Positions 1 through 6,668 of a stretch of DNA of 34,631 nucleotides are shown here, piece by piece (the first letter of the stretch is position 1; every line of letters starts with the position of its first letter). Position numbers and translations under genes: made by a program. The DNA comes from JBDTCO01 sp039923495 (GTDB lineage: Bacteria > Myxococcota_A > Polyangia > Palsa-1104): NCBI GenBank assembly GCA_039923495.1, contig JBDTCO010000104.1:1-34631 (forward strand). Direction: 5' to 3'. The notes under the pieces were generated by a model that was given only the letters and a program-made list of their open reading frames with translations, was not told the DNA's origin and searched no databases.

Positions 1-687
1 GGCGTCGGTGTAGACGATGTCCTCGGGGCCCGCCGTCACGATCTTCTGCTTGTACGCGTCGACGGCGCCACACTCGGTGGACGCGATGAAGCGCGTGCCG
101 ATGTAGCAGAGCTGCGCGCCGAGCGAGAGACTCGCGACGATCTGCTGTCCCGTCGTGATGCAACCGGCCGCGATGATCGGCACCGAGAGCGCCTCTTTGA
201 GCCACGGGTAGAGCACGAAGGGCGAGATGCGTCCGGCGTGTCCACCGGCACCCGCCGCGACGGCGATGACGGCGTCGACGCCCGCGGCCTCGGCCTTTTT
301 CGCGTGGGCGAGCGCGATGACGTCGTGGAACACCGTCATGCCGGCGGCGTGCGCGCGCTTCGCGAGGTCGGTGGGGTTGCCATAGCTCGTGATGAGCACG
401 GGCACCTTGGTGTCGATGCAGGCCTGGAAGTCCGCCTCGAGCCGATCCTTGGCGGTGAGCCCGATCGTGAGGTTGATGCCGAACGGTCGGTCCGTTCGAG
501 AACGGATCCACTCGAGATCGGCCTTGAACTGCTCGGTGGTGCGCGCGTTCAAGGACGGCATGCTACCGAGGATGCCGGCCTCCGCGCAGGCGACGATCAT
601 CTCCTTGTTCGAGATGAGGAACATCGGCGCAGCGACGAACGGATACCTGAGGCCGAGGCGACGAGACAGTTCGGTTTCGAGCTTCAT
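1..687 (-). CDS. Nitronate monooxygenase (NMO / 2-nitropropane dioxygenase family), C-terminus missing
   Basis: FMN-dependent TIM-barrel enzyme that oxidises alkyl nitronates; some relatives are enoyl reductases. The first 229 residues are present and the gene runs off the left edge, so about 100 C-terminal residues are missing. The N-terminus RYPFVAAPMF (residues 14-23) and the glycine-rich GAGGHAG segment with the expected catalytic His at residue 150 are typical of class I NMO. IIAAGCITTG (171-180) and YIGTRFIAS (195-203) match the FMN phosphate-binding region of the family. The ATG at 687 is chosen because the protein begins just where family members do. No good Shine-Dalgarno is visible; a weak -10-like TACTTT lies 6 bases upstream. 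The exact substrate cannot be told from sequence. Confidence 0.88.
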   Translation of the reverse strand, partial: MKLETELSRRLGLRYPFVAAPMFLISNKEMIVACAEAGILGSMPSLNARTTEQFKADLEWIRSRTDRPFGINLTIGLTAKDRLEADFQACIDTKVPVLITSYGNPTDLAKRAHAAGMTVFHDVIALAHAKKAEAAGVDAVIAVAAGAGGHAGRISPFVLYPWLKEALSVPIIAAGCITTGQQIVASLSLGAQLCYIGTRFIASTECGAVDAYKQKIVTAGPEDIVYTDA

Positions 688-726
688 GCGAGCAAAGTAC
701 ACGAGCCTCGGCGCGCGGCCAGTGGG

Positions 727-1860
727 TCACATCGCGGCGCGGCCGGGGTCGCGAGGCGGCGCGACCGGGTGCGGGGGCTCGGGCGGAAGATCGACGGGCT
801 TCTCGTCCTTCAGCGACGGATCGAGCAGACGACGCAGCTCGTCGAGCTGCACGTTCGACTTGCCGACCCAGTCGTTCTTCTCGCCGTTGCGCTCGGCCAT
901 GAGCACGTTGTTCTCGTGGAAGGCGATGGCCTTGACGAGGAGGTTGCGAACCTTCTTGCGCACGGCCTCGACGTAGATCGGCTTCTCCTCCTCGGTGAGG
1001 CTCGGCGGCATGGGCGCCCCGACGAGGTCGTCGTACATCTCGCGATACAGGCTGCCGATGCGAAAGCCCGCCGCGGTGGCCCACCCGACGTGCTTGACCC
1101 GGATCGTGTCCAGGTAGCGCTGCTGCGCGAGGAGCACCATGCGCGCCTTTGCGTCGAGATCGGCCTCGAGCTGCTTCTGCGGCAGCCGCACGGGCAACAG
1201 CCGAAACTCCTCGTGGGTCACCTCCGCGAGAAAGAACTGCCCCATCGCGAGGAAGTAGTCGGTGTCGAGGCGCTCCTCCTCCTCGTGCTCGCGATACAGC
1301 TCGCGCAGCTGCCTCAGCGTGTGCTCCGCTTCGTCGTAGCGCTTCTGCTGGAACTGCGCCTCACCGACCCTGGCGTACGCCTCGACGCGATCCGACAGCG
1401 TCAGATCCTTGCGCTTCAAGATGCGCTGGTGCACGGCCTCCGACTCGGGCCACTCCGTGAGCTGCACCAGCGTCGCGCCGAGGCGATACAGCGCGTCGAG
1501 CGACTCGGGAGAGTCGGGGTAGTCGTCGGCGAGCTTGCGATAGCGCTGCGCCGCCTCGGGCTTGCGACCGAGCTGTTCGAGCGCGAGGCCCGCGTTATAC
1601 AGCGACGAGCGGGCGTGCTGTGTGCCGGGGTTCTCTGCGGCGACGCGATCGAACAGTGCGAGCGCCTCCGCGTAGCGATCGGCCTGGTACGCCTCGGCGG
1701 CCTGCGAGAACGGCTCGGCGGGGTCGAGCACGGCGACCTTGCCGTCCTTGCCGGCCCGGAACGTGATGGGATCCATCTGCAACGCCGTCTTCGGCGCGAC
1801 GGCGCGATGCGCGCACGCGGAGAGGCACATCAACGCGAGTCCTACGAGGGAACGACGCAA
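727..1860 (-). CDS. TPR-repeat outer-membrane lipoprotein
   Basis: Predicted lipoprotein of 377 residues, probably a periplasmic-facing scaffold. The start is a TTG at 1860, preceded at good spacing by GGAGG (complement of 1867-1871); the reading frame is open further upstream, but that part has no signal sequence. The N-terminus is a short signal peptide with lipobox LSAC, so Cys16 would be lipidated. Residues about 50-180 hold at least three TPR-like helical pairs, with motifs such as YNAGLALEQLGR, YRLGATLVQL and YARVGEAQFQQKRYDEAE. The C-terminus is proline-rich (PPEPPHPVAPPRD). The nitronate monooxygenase follows 39 bases downstream, so they may be co-transcribed. TPR lipoproteins are common in myxobacterial envelopes, and no specific role can be assigned. 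Confidence 0.85.
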   Translation of the reverse strand: MRRSLVGLALMCLSACAHRAVAPKTALQMDPITFRAGKDGKVAVLDPAEPFSQAAEAYQADRYAEALALFDRVAAENPGTQHARSSLYNAGLALEQLGRKPEAAQRYRKLADDYPDSPESLDALYRLGATLVQLTEWPESEAVHQRILKRKDLTLSDRVEAYARVGEAQFQQKRYDEAEHTLRQLRELYREHEEEERLDTDYFLAMGQFFLAEVTHEEFRLLPVRLPQKQLEADLDAKARMVLLAQQRYLDTIRVKHVGWATAAGFRIGSLYREMYDDLVGAPMPPSLTEEEKPIYVEAVRKKVRNLLVKAIAFHENNVLMAERNGEKNDWVGKSNVQLDELRRLLDPSLKDEKPVDLPPEPPHPVAPPRDPGRAAM

Positions 1861-1908
1861 CGGGGACCTCCGGGAGCATAGAGCTAGCACCCCGACCCGG
1901 ATGCCTCT

Positions 1909-2322
1909 ATGAATGTTGCACGCATGAGCGGCCTCCGCGACCTCCCCGATCTGCCACACCGCGCGCCTTTTCGCCTGGTGGACCGGCTGGCCTCGCGCAC
2001 GGAACAGAGCGCCACGGCGATCCGCCAGGTCACGGCGAACGATCCGCTGATGGGCAGTGAGCTCCCGGCGACGCTCGTCGTCGAGGCGCTCGCTCAGACG
2101 GCCGCGCTCATGAACGACGGCACCATCGGTGCGCACCGCGGCTTCCTCGTGGCGCTGCGCGACGTCCGCTTCGAGTCGTCGGTTCATGCGGGCGACACGC
2201 TGTCGCTGCACACCGAGCGCACAGCCTCCCTCGGCGGCCTGCACCGCGTGATGGGCCGCGCCCACGTCGGAGATCGCCTCGTCGCATCCGGCGAGATGAC
2301 CTTCGCGATCGAGGTCGTATGA
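1909..2322 (+). CDS. FabZ-like 3-hydroxyacyl-ACP dehydratase (hotdog fold)
   Basis: Small single-domain hotdog protein of 137 residues. LPHRAPFRLVDR aligns with the FabZ catalytic-His segment (LPHRxPFLLVDR), and LPATLVVEALAQTAAL aligns with the catalytic-Glu helix. It should dehydrate, or at least bind, a 3-hydroxyacyl-ACP or related thioester. The ATG at 1909 is given as the start, but the ATG at 1924 gives a length closer to FabZ and lies 10 bases after a -10-like TATGAA (1908-1913). Neither has a Shine-Dalgarno. Its stop overlaps the next start by 4 bases (ATGA). Coupling to a glycosyltransferase and a lipoprotein resembles accessory modules of aryl-polyene-type clusters rather than housekeeping fabZ, which normally sits with lpx genes. 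Confidence 0.85.
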   Translation: MNVARMSGLRDLPDLPHRAPFRLVDRLASRTEQSATAIRQVTANDPLMGSELPATLVVEALAQTAALMNDGTIGAHRGFLVALRDVRFESSVHAGDTLSLHTERTASLGGLHRVMGRAHVGDRLVASGEMTFAIEVV

Positions 2323-3008
2323 GCATCACCATCGTCATCCCCTGCTTCGACGCCGTCGCCACCATCGGAGAGGTCGTCGCAGGTGCCCGCGGGAGCGGCC
2401 ACGCGGTCATCGTCGTGGACGACGGCTCCACCGACGGCTCCGGCGCGCGCGCGGAGGCCGCGGGTGCCACCGTCCTGCGTCACCCCGCGAACCAGGGCAA
2501 GGGCGCCGCGCTGCGCACGGGCTTCCTGTGGGCGCTGCGTCATGGCGCCGACGCGGTGCTGACGCTCGACGCCGACGCGCAGCACGATCCCGCCGAGATC
2601 CCCGCGCTCATCGAGGCGCACCGCGACCAGCCGACCGCGCTCGTCATCGGCGTGCGCAGCTTCGCGGCGGACTCGATGCCCCGTCGCAGCCGCATCGGCA
2701 ATCGCATCTCGACGTACTGGATCGCGCGCTTCGCCGGACAGCGCTACGCCGACACGCAGTCGGGCTTTCGCGTGTATCCGCGCGCGCTGCTCGAGCTCCC
2801 GGGCCTGCGCACGCGACGCTTCGACACGGAGGCCGAGCTGCTGCTGTCGGCGGCGAAGCTCGGGCTGCCGCTCGTCGAGGTGCCGGTGCGCACGATCTAC
2901 GGCGCGTCGCGCACGACGCACTTCCACGGCCTGAAGGATACGCTCCGGGTGATGCGGCTCGTGATCGGCTCGCCCGTGTGGGGTCGCGGACTCAGGCGCC
3001 GCTCGTGA
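2319..3008 (+). CDS. Family 2 glycosyltransferase (dolichyl-phosphate-mannose synthase-like)
   Basis: A GT-A fold glycosyltransferase of 229 residues that likely moves a sugar from a nucleotide donor to a lipid or polyprenyl carrier. Visible motifs are the N-terminal ITIVIPCFDA strand, VVDDGSTDGS for nucleotide binding, LDADAQHDP as the DxD metal site, and DTQSGFRVYP with RRFDTEAELL in the acceptor half. These are the hallmarks of DPM1/GtrB-like enzymes. There is no C-terminal membrane domain, so it is probably a soluble or peripheral membrane enzyme. It overlaps the hotdog gene by 4 bases and the downstream lipoprotein gene by 4 bases (GTGA), so all three are expected to be translated from one mRNA. 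Confidence 0.9.
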   Translation: MSITIVIPCFDAVATIGEVVAGARGSGHAVIVVDDGSTDGSGARAEAAGATVLRHPANQGKGAALRTGFLWALRHGADAVLTLDADAQHDPAEIPALIEAHRDQPTALVIGVRSFAADSMPRRSRIGNRISTYWIARFAGQRYADTQSGFRVYPRALLELPGLRTRRFDTEAELLLSAAKLGLPLVEVPVRTIYGASRTTHFHGLKDTLRVMRLVIGSPVWGRGLRRRS

Positions 3009-3598
3009 AGCGCGTCGTGTGCAGCCTCGGGCTCGCGCTGCTCCTCGCCGGCTGCGCACACGTAACGTACGTTCCGGCAACGGCAGCGCTCGTCGAGCAC
3101 CCGGCATGGAAGACGCTGAGCGCGCAGCACCGCGTGACGGTTCAGGTGCGGCTCGACAAGGGTACCGAGCAGCGCACGCTGCGTGGGCTCGTGGCGGTGC
3201 AACGTCCGGATCGCTTTCGCCTGCGCGCGCTCGGGCCGGCGGGCCTCACGCTGTTCGATCTGCTCGTGCGCGACGGCGTGCCGAAGGTCGTGTCGGCGAT
3301 CCGGCGGCCCGAGCAAGGCCCTGGTGGCAAGGCGCTCGACGAGGTGATCCACTCGCTCGCCGACGATCTCGCGTGCGCGTACCTGCTCGAGCCGTCACCG
3401 GGAAACCGCGTGGTCACGCAGAAGGGCGATGCGGTCGAGGTGCGCGAGCCGGGCCGCACGGTGGTGCTCTCGCGCTTCGCTGGCACGCCGGCCACGTGGC
3501 GACGTGCGGAGATCGAGACACCGAAGTACCACGTCACCGTCGAGGTCGACGAAGCGACGCCCGACGCGACGCTTGATCCGGCCATGTTCGACGACTAA
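3005..3598 (+). CDS. Lipoprotein, DUF3261- or LolA/LolB-like
   Basis: Predicted 197-residue lipoprotein. The GTG start at 3005 overlaps the previous stop (GTGA). The signal peptide ends in the lipobox LLAGC, making Cys17 the lipidated residue. The mature part looks beta-rich, with VTVQVRLDKG, LRGLVAVQRPDRFRLRALGPAGLTLFDLLV and WRRAEIETPKYHVTVEVDEA as alternating strands. That pattern recalls the open beta-barrel of LolA/LolB or DUF3261 lipoproteins that bind acyl chains. DUF3261 proteins occur beside dehydratases and glycosyltransferases in aryl-polyene clusters, which fits the two genes upstream, but this is resemblance by eye only. Its stop is joined to the next start as TAATG. Confidence 0.75.
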   Translation: MKRVVCSLGLALLLAGCAHVTYVPATAALVEHPAWKTLSAQHRVTVQVRLDKGTEQRTLRGLVAVQRPDRFRLRALGPAGLTLFDLLVRDGVPKVVSAIRRPEQGPGGKALDEVIHSLADDLACAYLLEPSPGNRVVTQKGDAVEVREPGRTVVLSRFAGTPATWRRAEIETPKYHVTVEVDEATPDATLDPAMFDD

Positions 3599-4443
3599 TG
3601 TCGCCCGCGATGAGTGACGGCGGAGTACCGATGGACGCGCAGTACCGAGAGGTCGTGTACAAGCCCTGCGAGATCACGCATCGCTACGGGCAGAACGTGC
3701 ACATCCTGGCCGATCCCCTCTCGCTGACGATGCTCGCGCGGCTCTCGGCCAAGGGCACGGTGCAGCCCGAGGTGAACCGCCTCGTCATCGAGCTGCAGTC
3801 GACGCTGATGCGCGAGGTCATCGCCGCCGAGTTCCCGCGCCAGCCGATCGCGCAGCCGACGCGCATGATCGACGTGACGCCAAGAGGCGTGTGGCGCGGC
3901 GATGCCATTGCCACGTCGACGCCGGCCGTCGTCGTCTCCGTCGCGCGCGGCGGCCTGTTGCCTTCTCAGGCCACGTTCGACTTCCTCACGCAGGTGCTCG
4001 AGCCGGCGGGCGTGCGCCAGGACCACCTCTCGCTCGCGCGCACCATGGACGACAAGGGCGGCGTCACCGGCGCGGGGCTGTATGCGTCGAAGATCGGAGG
4101 CCCCATCGACGGCGCGATGCTGCTCATCCCCGATCCGATGGGCGCGACGGGCTCCACGATCTCGAAGGTCGTCGAGCAGTACCCGCAGGAGCTCTACGGC
4201 AAGCCCTTCAAGATCATCGCGCTGCACCTCATCGTCACGCCGGAGTACGTGCGCCACGTGACGACGAAGCACCCGTCGGTGATCGTGTACGCGATGCGGC
4301 TCGATCGCGGACTGTCCCCGTTCGACGTGCTCGACACCATCCCCGGCGAGCGCTGGGCGGAAGAGCGCGGGCTCACCGACAACCACTACATCGTGCCGGG
4401 CGCAGGTGGGCTCGGAGAGGTCATGAACAACGCCTATGTCTGA
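3598..4443 (+). CDS. upp: Uracil phosphoribosyltransferase-like protein, long variant
   Basis: Type I phosphoribosyltransferase, likely converting uracil and PRPP to UMP (pyrimidine salvage). The PRPP loop reads DPMGATGST (residues 179-187), the form typical of Upp, and the upstream VSVARGGLLP (114-122) matches the Upp Arg-Gly-Gly region. At 281 residues it is longer than the usual Upp of about 208. The C-terminal base-recognition region reads PGAGGLGEVMNNAYV instead of the usual PGLGDAGDR-type ending, so uracil specificity is not certain. The ATG at 3598 overlaps the previous stop, but the ATG at 3631 has a better ribosome site (GGCGGAG, 5-base spacing) and may be the true start. It overlaps hpt by 8 bases, pairing pyrimidine with purine salvage. 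Confidence 0.82.
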   Translation: MSPAMSDGGVPMDAQYREVVYKPCEITHRYGQNVHILADPLSLTMLARLSAKGTVQPEVNRLVIELQSTLMREVIAAEFPRQPIAQPTRMIDVTPRGVWRGDAIATSTPAVVVSVARGGLLPSQATFDFLTQVLEPAGVRQDHLSLARTMDDKGGVTGAGLYASKIGGPIDGAMLLIPDPMGATGSTISKVVEQYPQELYGKPFKIIALHLIVTPEYVRHVTTKHPSVIVYAMRLDRGLSPFDVLDTIPGERWAEERGLTDNHYIVPGAGGLGEVMNNAYV

Positions 4444-4975
4444 GACGAATGCAGGTCCCACCAAGGTCAACGAGCTCATCTCCGCCGAGAAGATCGCTGC
4501 GCGGATCGCCGAGCTCGGCAAGCAGATCACCGCCGACTACGCCGGCCAGGAGGTCGTGCTCGTCGGTGTGCTGAAGGGTAGCTTCATCTTCCTCGCCGAT
4601 CTGGCGCGCGCCATCGACTCGACGCATGTGCGCGTCGAGTTCCTCGGCGTCCACAGCTACGGCGACGAGACGAGCTCGTCCGGCGTCGTCGAGATCACGT
4701 TCGATCTCAAGAAGCCGATCGACGGCAAGCACGTGCTCCTCGTCGAGGATATCGTCGATACGGGCCTCACGATGGCCTACATCCAGAAGAACCTCGGCAC
4801 GCGTGGGCCTGCGTCCATCAAGCTGTGCTCGCTGCTGCACAAGCCCGCGCGCCAGAAGGTGGTCACGCACATCGACTACGTCGGCTTCACGATCGAAGAT
4901 CTCTTCGTCGTCGGCTACGGGCTCGACTACACCCAGCGCTACCGAAACTTGCCGTACATCGGCGTCATGAGTTGA
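4436..4975 (+). CDS. hpt: Hypoxanthine phosphoribosyltransferase
   Basis: Purine salvage enzyme making IMP or GMP from hypoxanthine or guanine plus PRPP in the cytoplasm. All family landmarks are present in 179 residues: GVLKGSFIFLADL (44-56) containing the PPi-binding Leu-Lys-Gly, the flexible loop around HSYGDETSSSG (73-83), the PRPP motif VEDIVDTGLT (103-112), and the C-terminal base-binding VVGYGLDYTQRYRNLPYIG. Length is normal for bacterial Hpt. The ATG at 4436 lies inside the end of the preceding gene, so translation is probably coupled. Confidence 0.95.
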   Translation: MSETNAGPTKVNELISAEKIAARIAELGKQITADYAGQEVVLVGVLKGSFIFLADLARAIDSTHVRVEFLGVHSYGDETSSSGVVEITFDLKKPIDGKHVLLVEDIVDTGLTMAYIQKNLGTRGPASIKLCSLLHKPARQKVVTHIDYVGFTIEDLFVVGYGLDYTQRYRNLPYIGVMS

Positions 4976-5052
4976 CGCGGCATCGCCGCTCCGGCTGACC
5001 ACGCTTCGTGCCCGACTGCGTGTCCCGCTTCGATCGTCGTAGGATGACGCTG

Positions 5053-5919
5053 ATGCGCATTGCTCGCTTTGTGTTCGAAGGGACGCCCCTCCTTTGCGCT
5101 GTGCTGCTGGCGGCCTGCAGCGCGGGGATGAGCACAACGTCGGGCACCGATGGCTCGGTTTCTACGCTCGACGGGGGGAGCGTCGGAGACGCAGGCGCCG
5201 GCGACGCCGCGATCTCGGCGGGCACGGATGCGAGCACCGCGAACTGCAAGTACGAGGCGAACAAGACCGGCCTCAGCGCATTCCAGCAGGCGGGCGGCCT
5301 CGCCTTCCATATTTACGCCCCGAGCAACTACGACCCGGCGGTAGCGCACACGGTCGTCGTCATCATGCATGGCCAGGACTCCGACGGCACCGACGAGCTC
5401 ACCAGCCTGTGGCAGCCCATCGCCGACAGCCAGCAGCTCGTGCTGATCGCGCCGAAGGGCTCTCAGCCCGCGACGGATCCTGTCAGCTACCCGAACGGCG
5501 CGAACTGGTCGGTGAACGACCTCAACAACATCCAGGACCTGATGGAAGAGATCGACGCCTGCTACAACGTGGCGCCGAAGAAGCACATCCTGTGGGGCTT
5601 CTCCGAGGGTTGCTTCTACGGGTACCTGCTCGGGATAGGCGCAGCGAACCAGTTCTCGGGTCTGGCCATGGGCGGGGCCAACACGAGCTTCGCGCGCTCC
5701 AACGGCTACCCTCCCTCCGCCGAGCAGTGGCACATCCCCGTCAGCCACGTGCAAGGAACGATGGATCAGAACGGGGTCGCGCAGAGCATCCAGGATCAGG
5801 CCGACTTCGAGTCGGCGGGCAGCGTGTTCACCCTGTATCAGCCAGTACAGGGCCACACGATCACGCCGGCGCAGGTGCGGATGCAGTACGACGATCTCAA
5901 GGATTCGTCCTCGCCCTGA
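5053..5919 (+). CDS. Secreted alpha/beta-hydrolase lipoprotein (esterase/PHB-depolymerase-like)
   Basis: Lipid-anchored hydrolase of 288 residues. The ATG at 5053 is chosen over an in-frame ATG at 5044 because TAGG lies about 10 bases before it and it puts the signal peptide at the very N-terminus. The lipobox LAAC makes Cys22 the lipidated residue, followed by a Gly/Ser/Asp/Ala linker to about residue 64. The hydrolase domain has the oxyanion strand VVVIMHGQDSDG (101-112), nucleophile elbow GFSEG with Ser184, a candidate acid in GTMDQNG, and a candidate His in QGHTI near the C-terminus. The layout resembles LpqC/PHB depolymerase and feruloyl esterase families. It would act on an ester outside the cell or in the periplasm; the substrate is unknown. 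Confidence 0.82.
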   Translation: MRIARFVFEGTPLLCAVLLAACSAGMSTTSGTDGSVSTLDGGSVGDAGAGDAAISAGTDASTANCKYEANKTGLSAFQQAGGLAFHIYAPSNYDPAVAHTVVVIMHGQDSDGTDELTSLWQPIADSQQLVLIAPKGSQPATDPVSYPNGANWSVNDLNNIQDLMEEIDACYNVAPKKHILWGFSEGCFYGYLLGIGAANQFSGLAMGGANTSFARSNGYPPSAEQWHIPVSHVQGTMDQNGVAQSIQDQADFESAGSVFTLYQPVQGHTITPAQVRMQYDDLKDSSSP

Positions 5920-6068
5920 GGATGGCTACCGAACCAGCCGATCGGCTGCAAGTCTAGCCATCGTTTCAAACCGATCCGCGTCGCGACTCCGGTCGGCGGG
6001 GACAAGTTCCAGTAATAAAATCGAGTTTGATCAGACTGTTGCCCATGTTTAAACGATCGACATTTTTC

Positions 6069-6085
6069 TGGCATCCCGGTTGCTT
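6069..6085 (+). promoter_or_regulatory. Sigma-54 (-24/-12) promoter
   Basis: TGGCATCCCGGTTGCTT matches the sigma-54 consensus TGGCACG-N4-TTGCW at nearly every position. The invariant GG (6070-6071) and GC (6082-6083) are separated by exactly 10 bases. Transcription should begin near 6095, giving a leader of about 38 bases to the ATG at 6133, with GGAGA as ribosome site at 6120-6124. The sequence just upstream (about 6010-6067) is unusually AT-rich and holds small palindromes such as GTTTAAAC and TGATCA, where an enhancer-binding protein could act. Confidence 0.75.
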
Positions 6086-6132
6086 CACGGGAAAGGGTCG
6101 CACACCTACCCCACACACCGGAGACCAAGAAC

Positions 6133-6660
6133 ATGTCGAACGTCATCGTCAAGATCAGCTCGGGCCTCCTCGCCGGCGTCCTCTCGCTCGGCTTCTCGGG
6201 CCTCGCGCACGCGACCTTCCAGTCAAAGGGTGAGCTTGCTCGTGGCGTCACCGCTCGCACGGGCGCGGCGCAGTCGACCGTCGTTGGTCGCTCGTCGAAC
6301 CGCACGACGTTCTACGTCCGCTCCGAGGGCACCAACGCCCGGGGCAAGTACCTCACCACGCGCCGCGTCGACGCCAACACCGGCGCCATCAAGGGCACGT
6401 CGGGCAACCAGCTCGGCAAGATCAAGCAGGCGGTCGCGCTCGCGGAGCGCAACGGCGGCAAGGGCGGCATGACGCACGACTTCGCCTACCACGTCCGCGC
6501 GAACCGCAACCTCATGACGAACGGCGGCAACGTCAAGATCTCCGTCGACAACGCGGGCTTCCCGGGCCACACCGAGGGTCGTCTCGTCACGCTCACGAAG
6601 ACCGGCGCCATCAAGCACATCACCGACTCCGCCACGGACGGCCGCAAGTCGCGCTGGTAG
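6133..6660 (+). CDS. Small secreted basic protein of unknown function
   Basis: I do not recognise this 175-residue protein. It starts with a clear Sec signal peptide (SSGLLAGVLSLGFSGLAHA, cleavage predicted after Ala27) and continues as a basic, Gly/Asn/Thr/Arg-rich mature chain of about 148 residues with no cysteine. Predicted beta-strand-like segments include TTFYVRSEG, KYLTTRRVDANTG and GRLVTLTKTGAIKHI. The ATG at 6133 has a good ribosome site 8 bases upstream and a sigma-54 promoter about 50 bases upstream, so it is probably made under a specific signal. It ends 8 bases from the convergent lipoprotein gene. It could be an extracellular or matrix protein, but nothing visible proves this. 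Confidence 0.85.
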   Translation: MSNVIVKISSGLLAGVLSLGFSGLAHATFQSKGELARGVTARTGAAQSTVVGRSSNRTTFYVRSEGTNARGKYLTTRRVDANTGAIKGTSGNQLGKIKQAVALAERNGGKGGMTHDFAYHVRANRNLMTNGGNVKISVDNAGFPGHTEGRLVTLTKTGAIKHITDSATDGRKSRW

Positions 6661-6668
6661 CTCGGGCG

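Noticed and set aside
238..1881. Long plus-strand open frame of 547 codons
   Set aside because: It lies opposite the nitronate monooxygenase and TPR lipoprotein genes, is Arg/Leu/Val/Glu-rich with no domain, and is a typical antisense shadow of GC-rich coding DNA.
6048..6055. GTTTAAAC palindrome as a specific operator
   Set aside because: An 8-base palindrome alone in an AT-rich stretch is too weak to call; it is mentioned only as part of the region upstream of the sigma-54 promoter.
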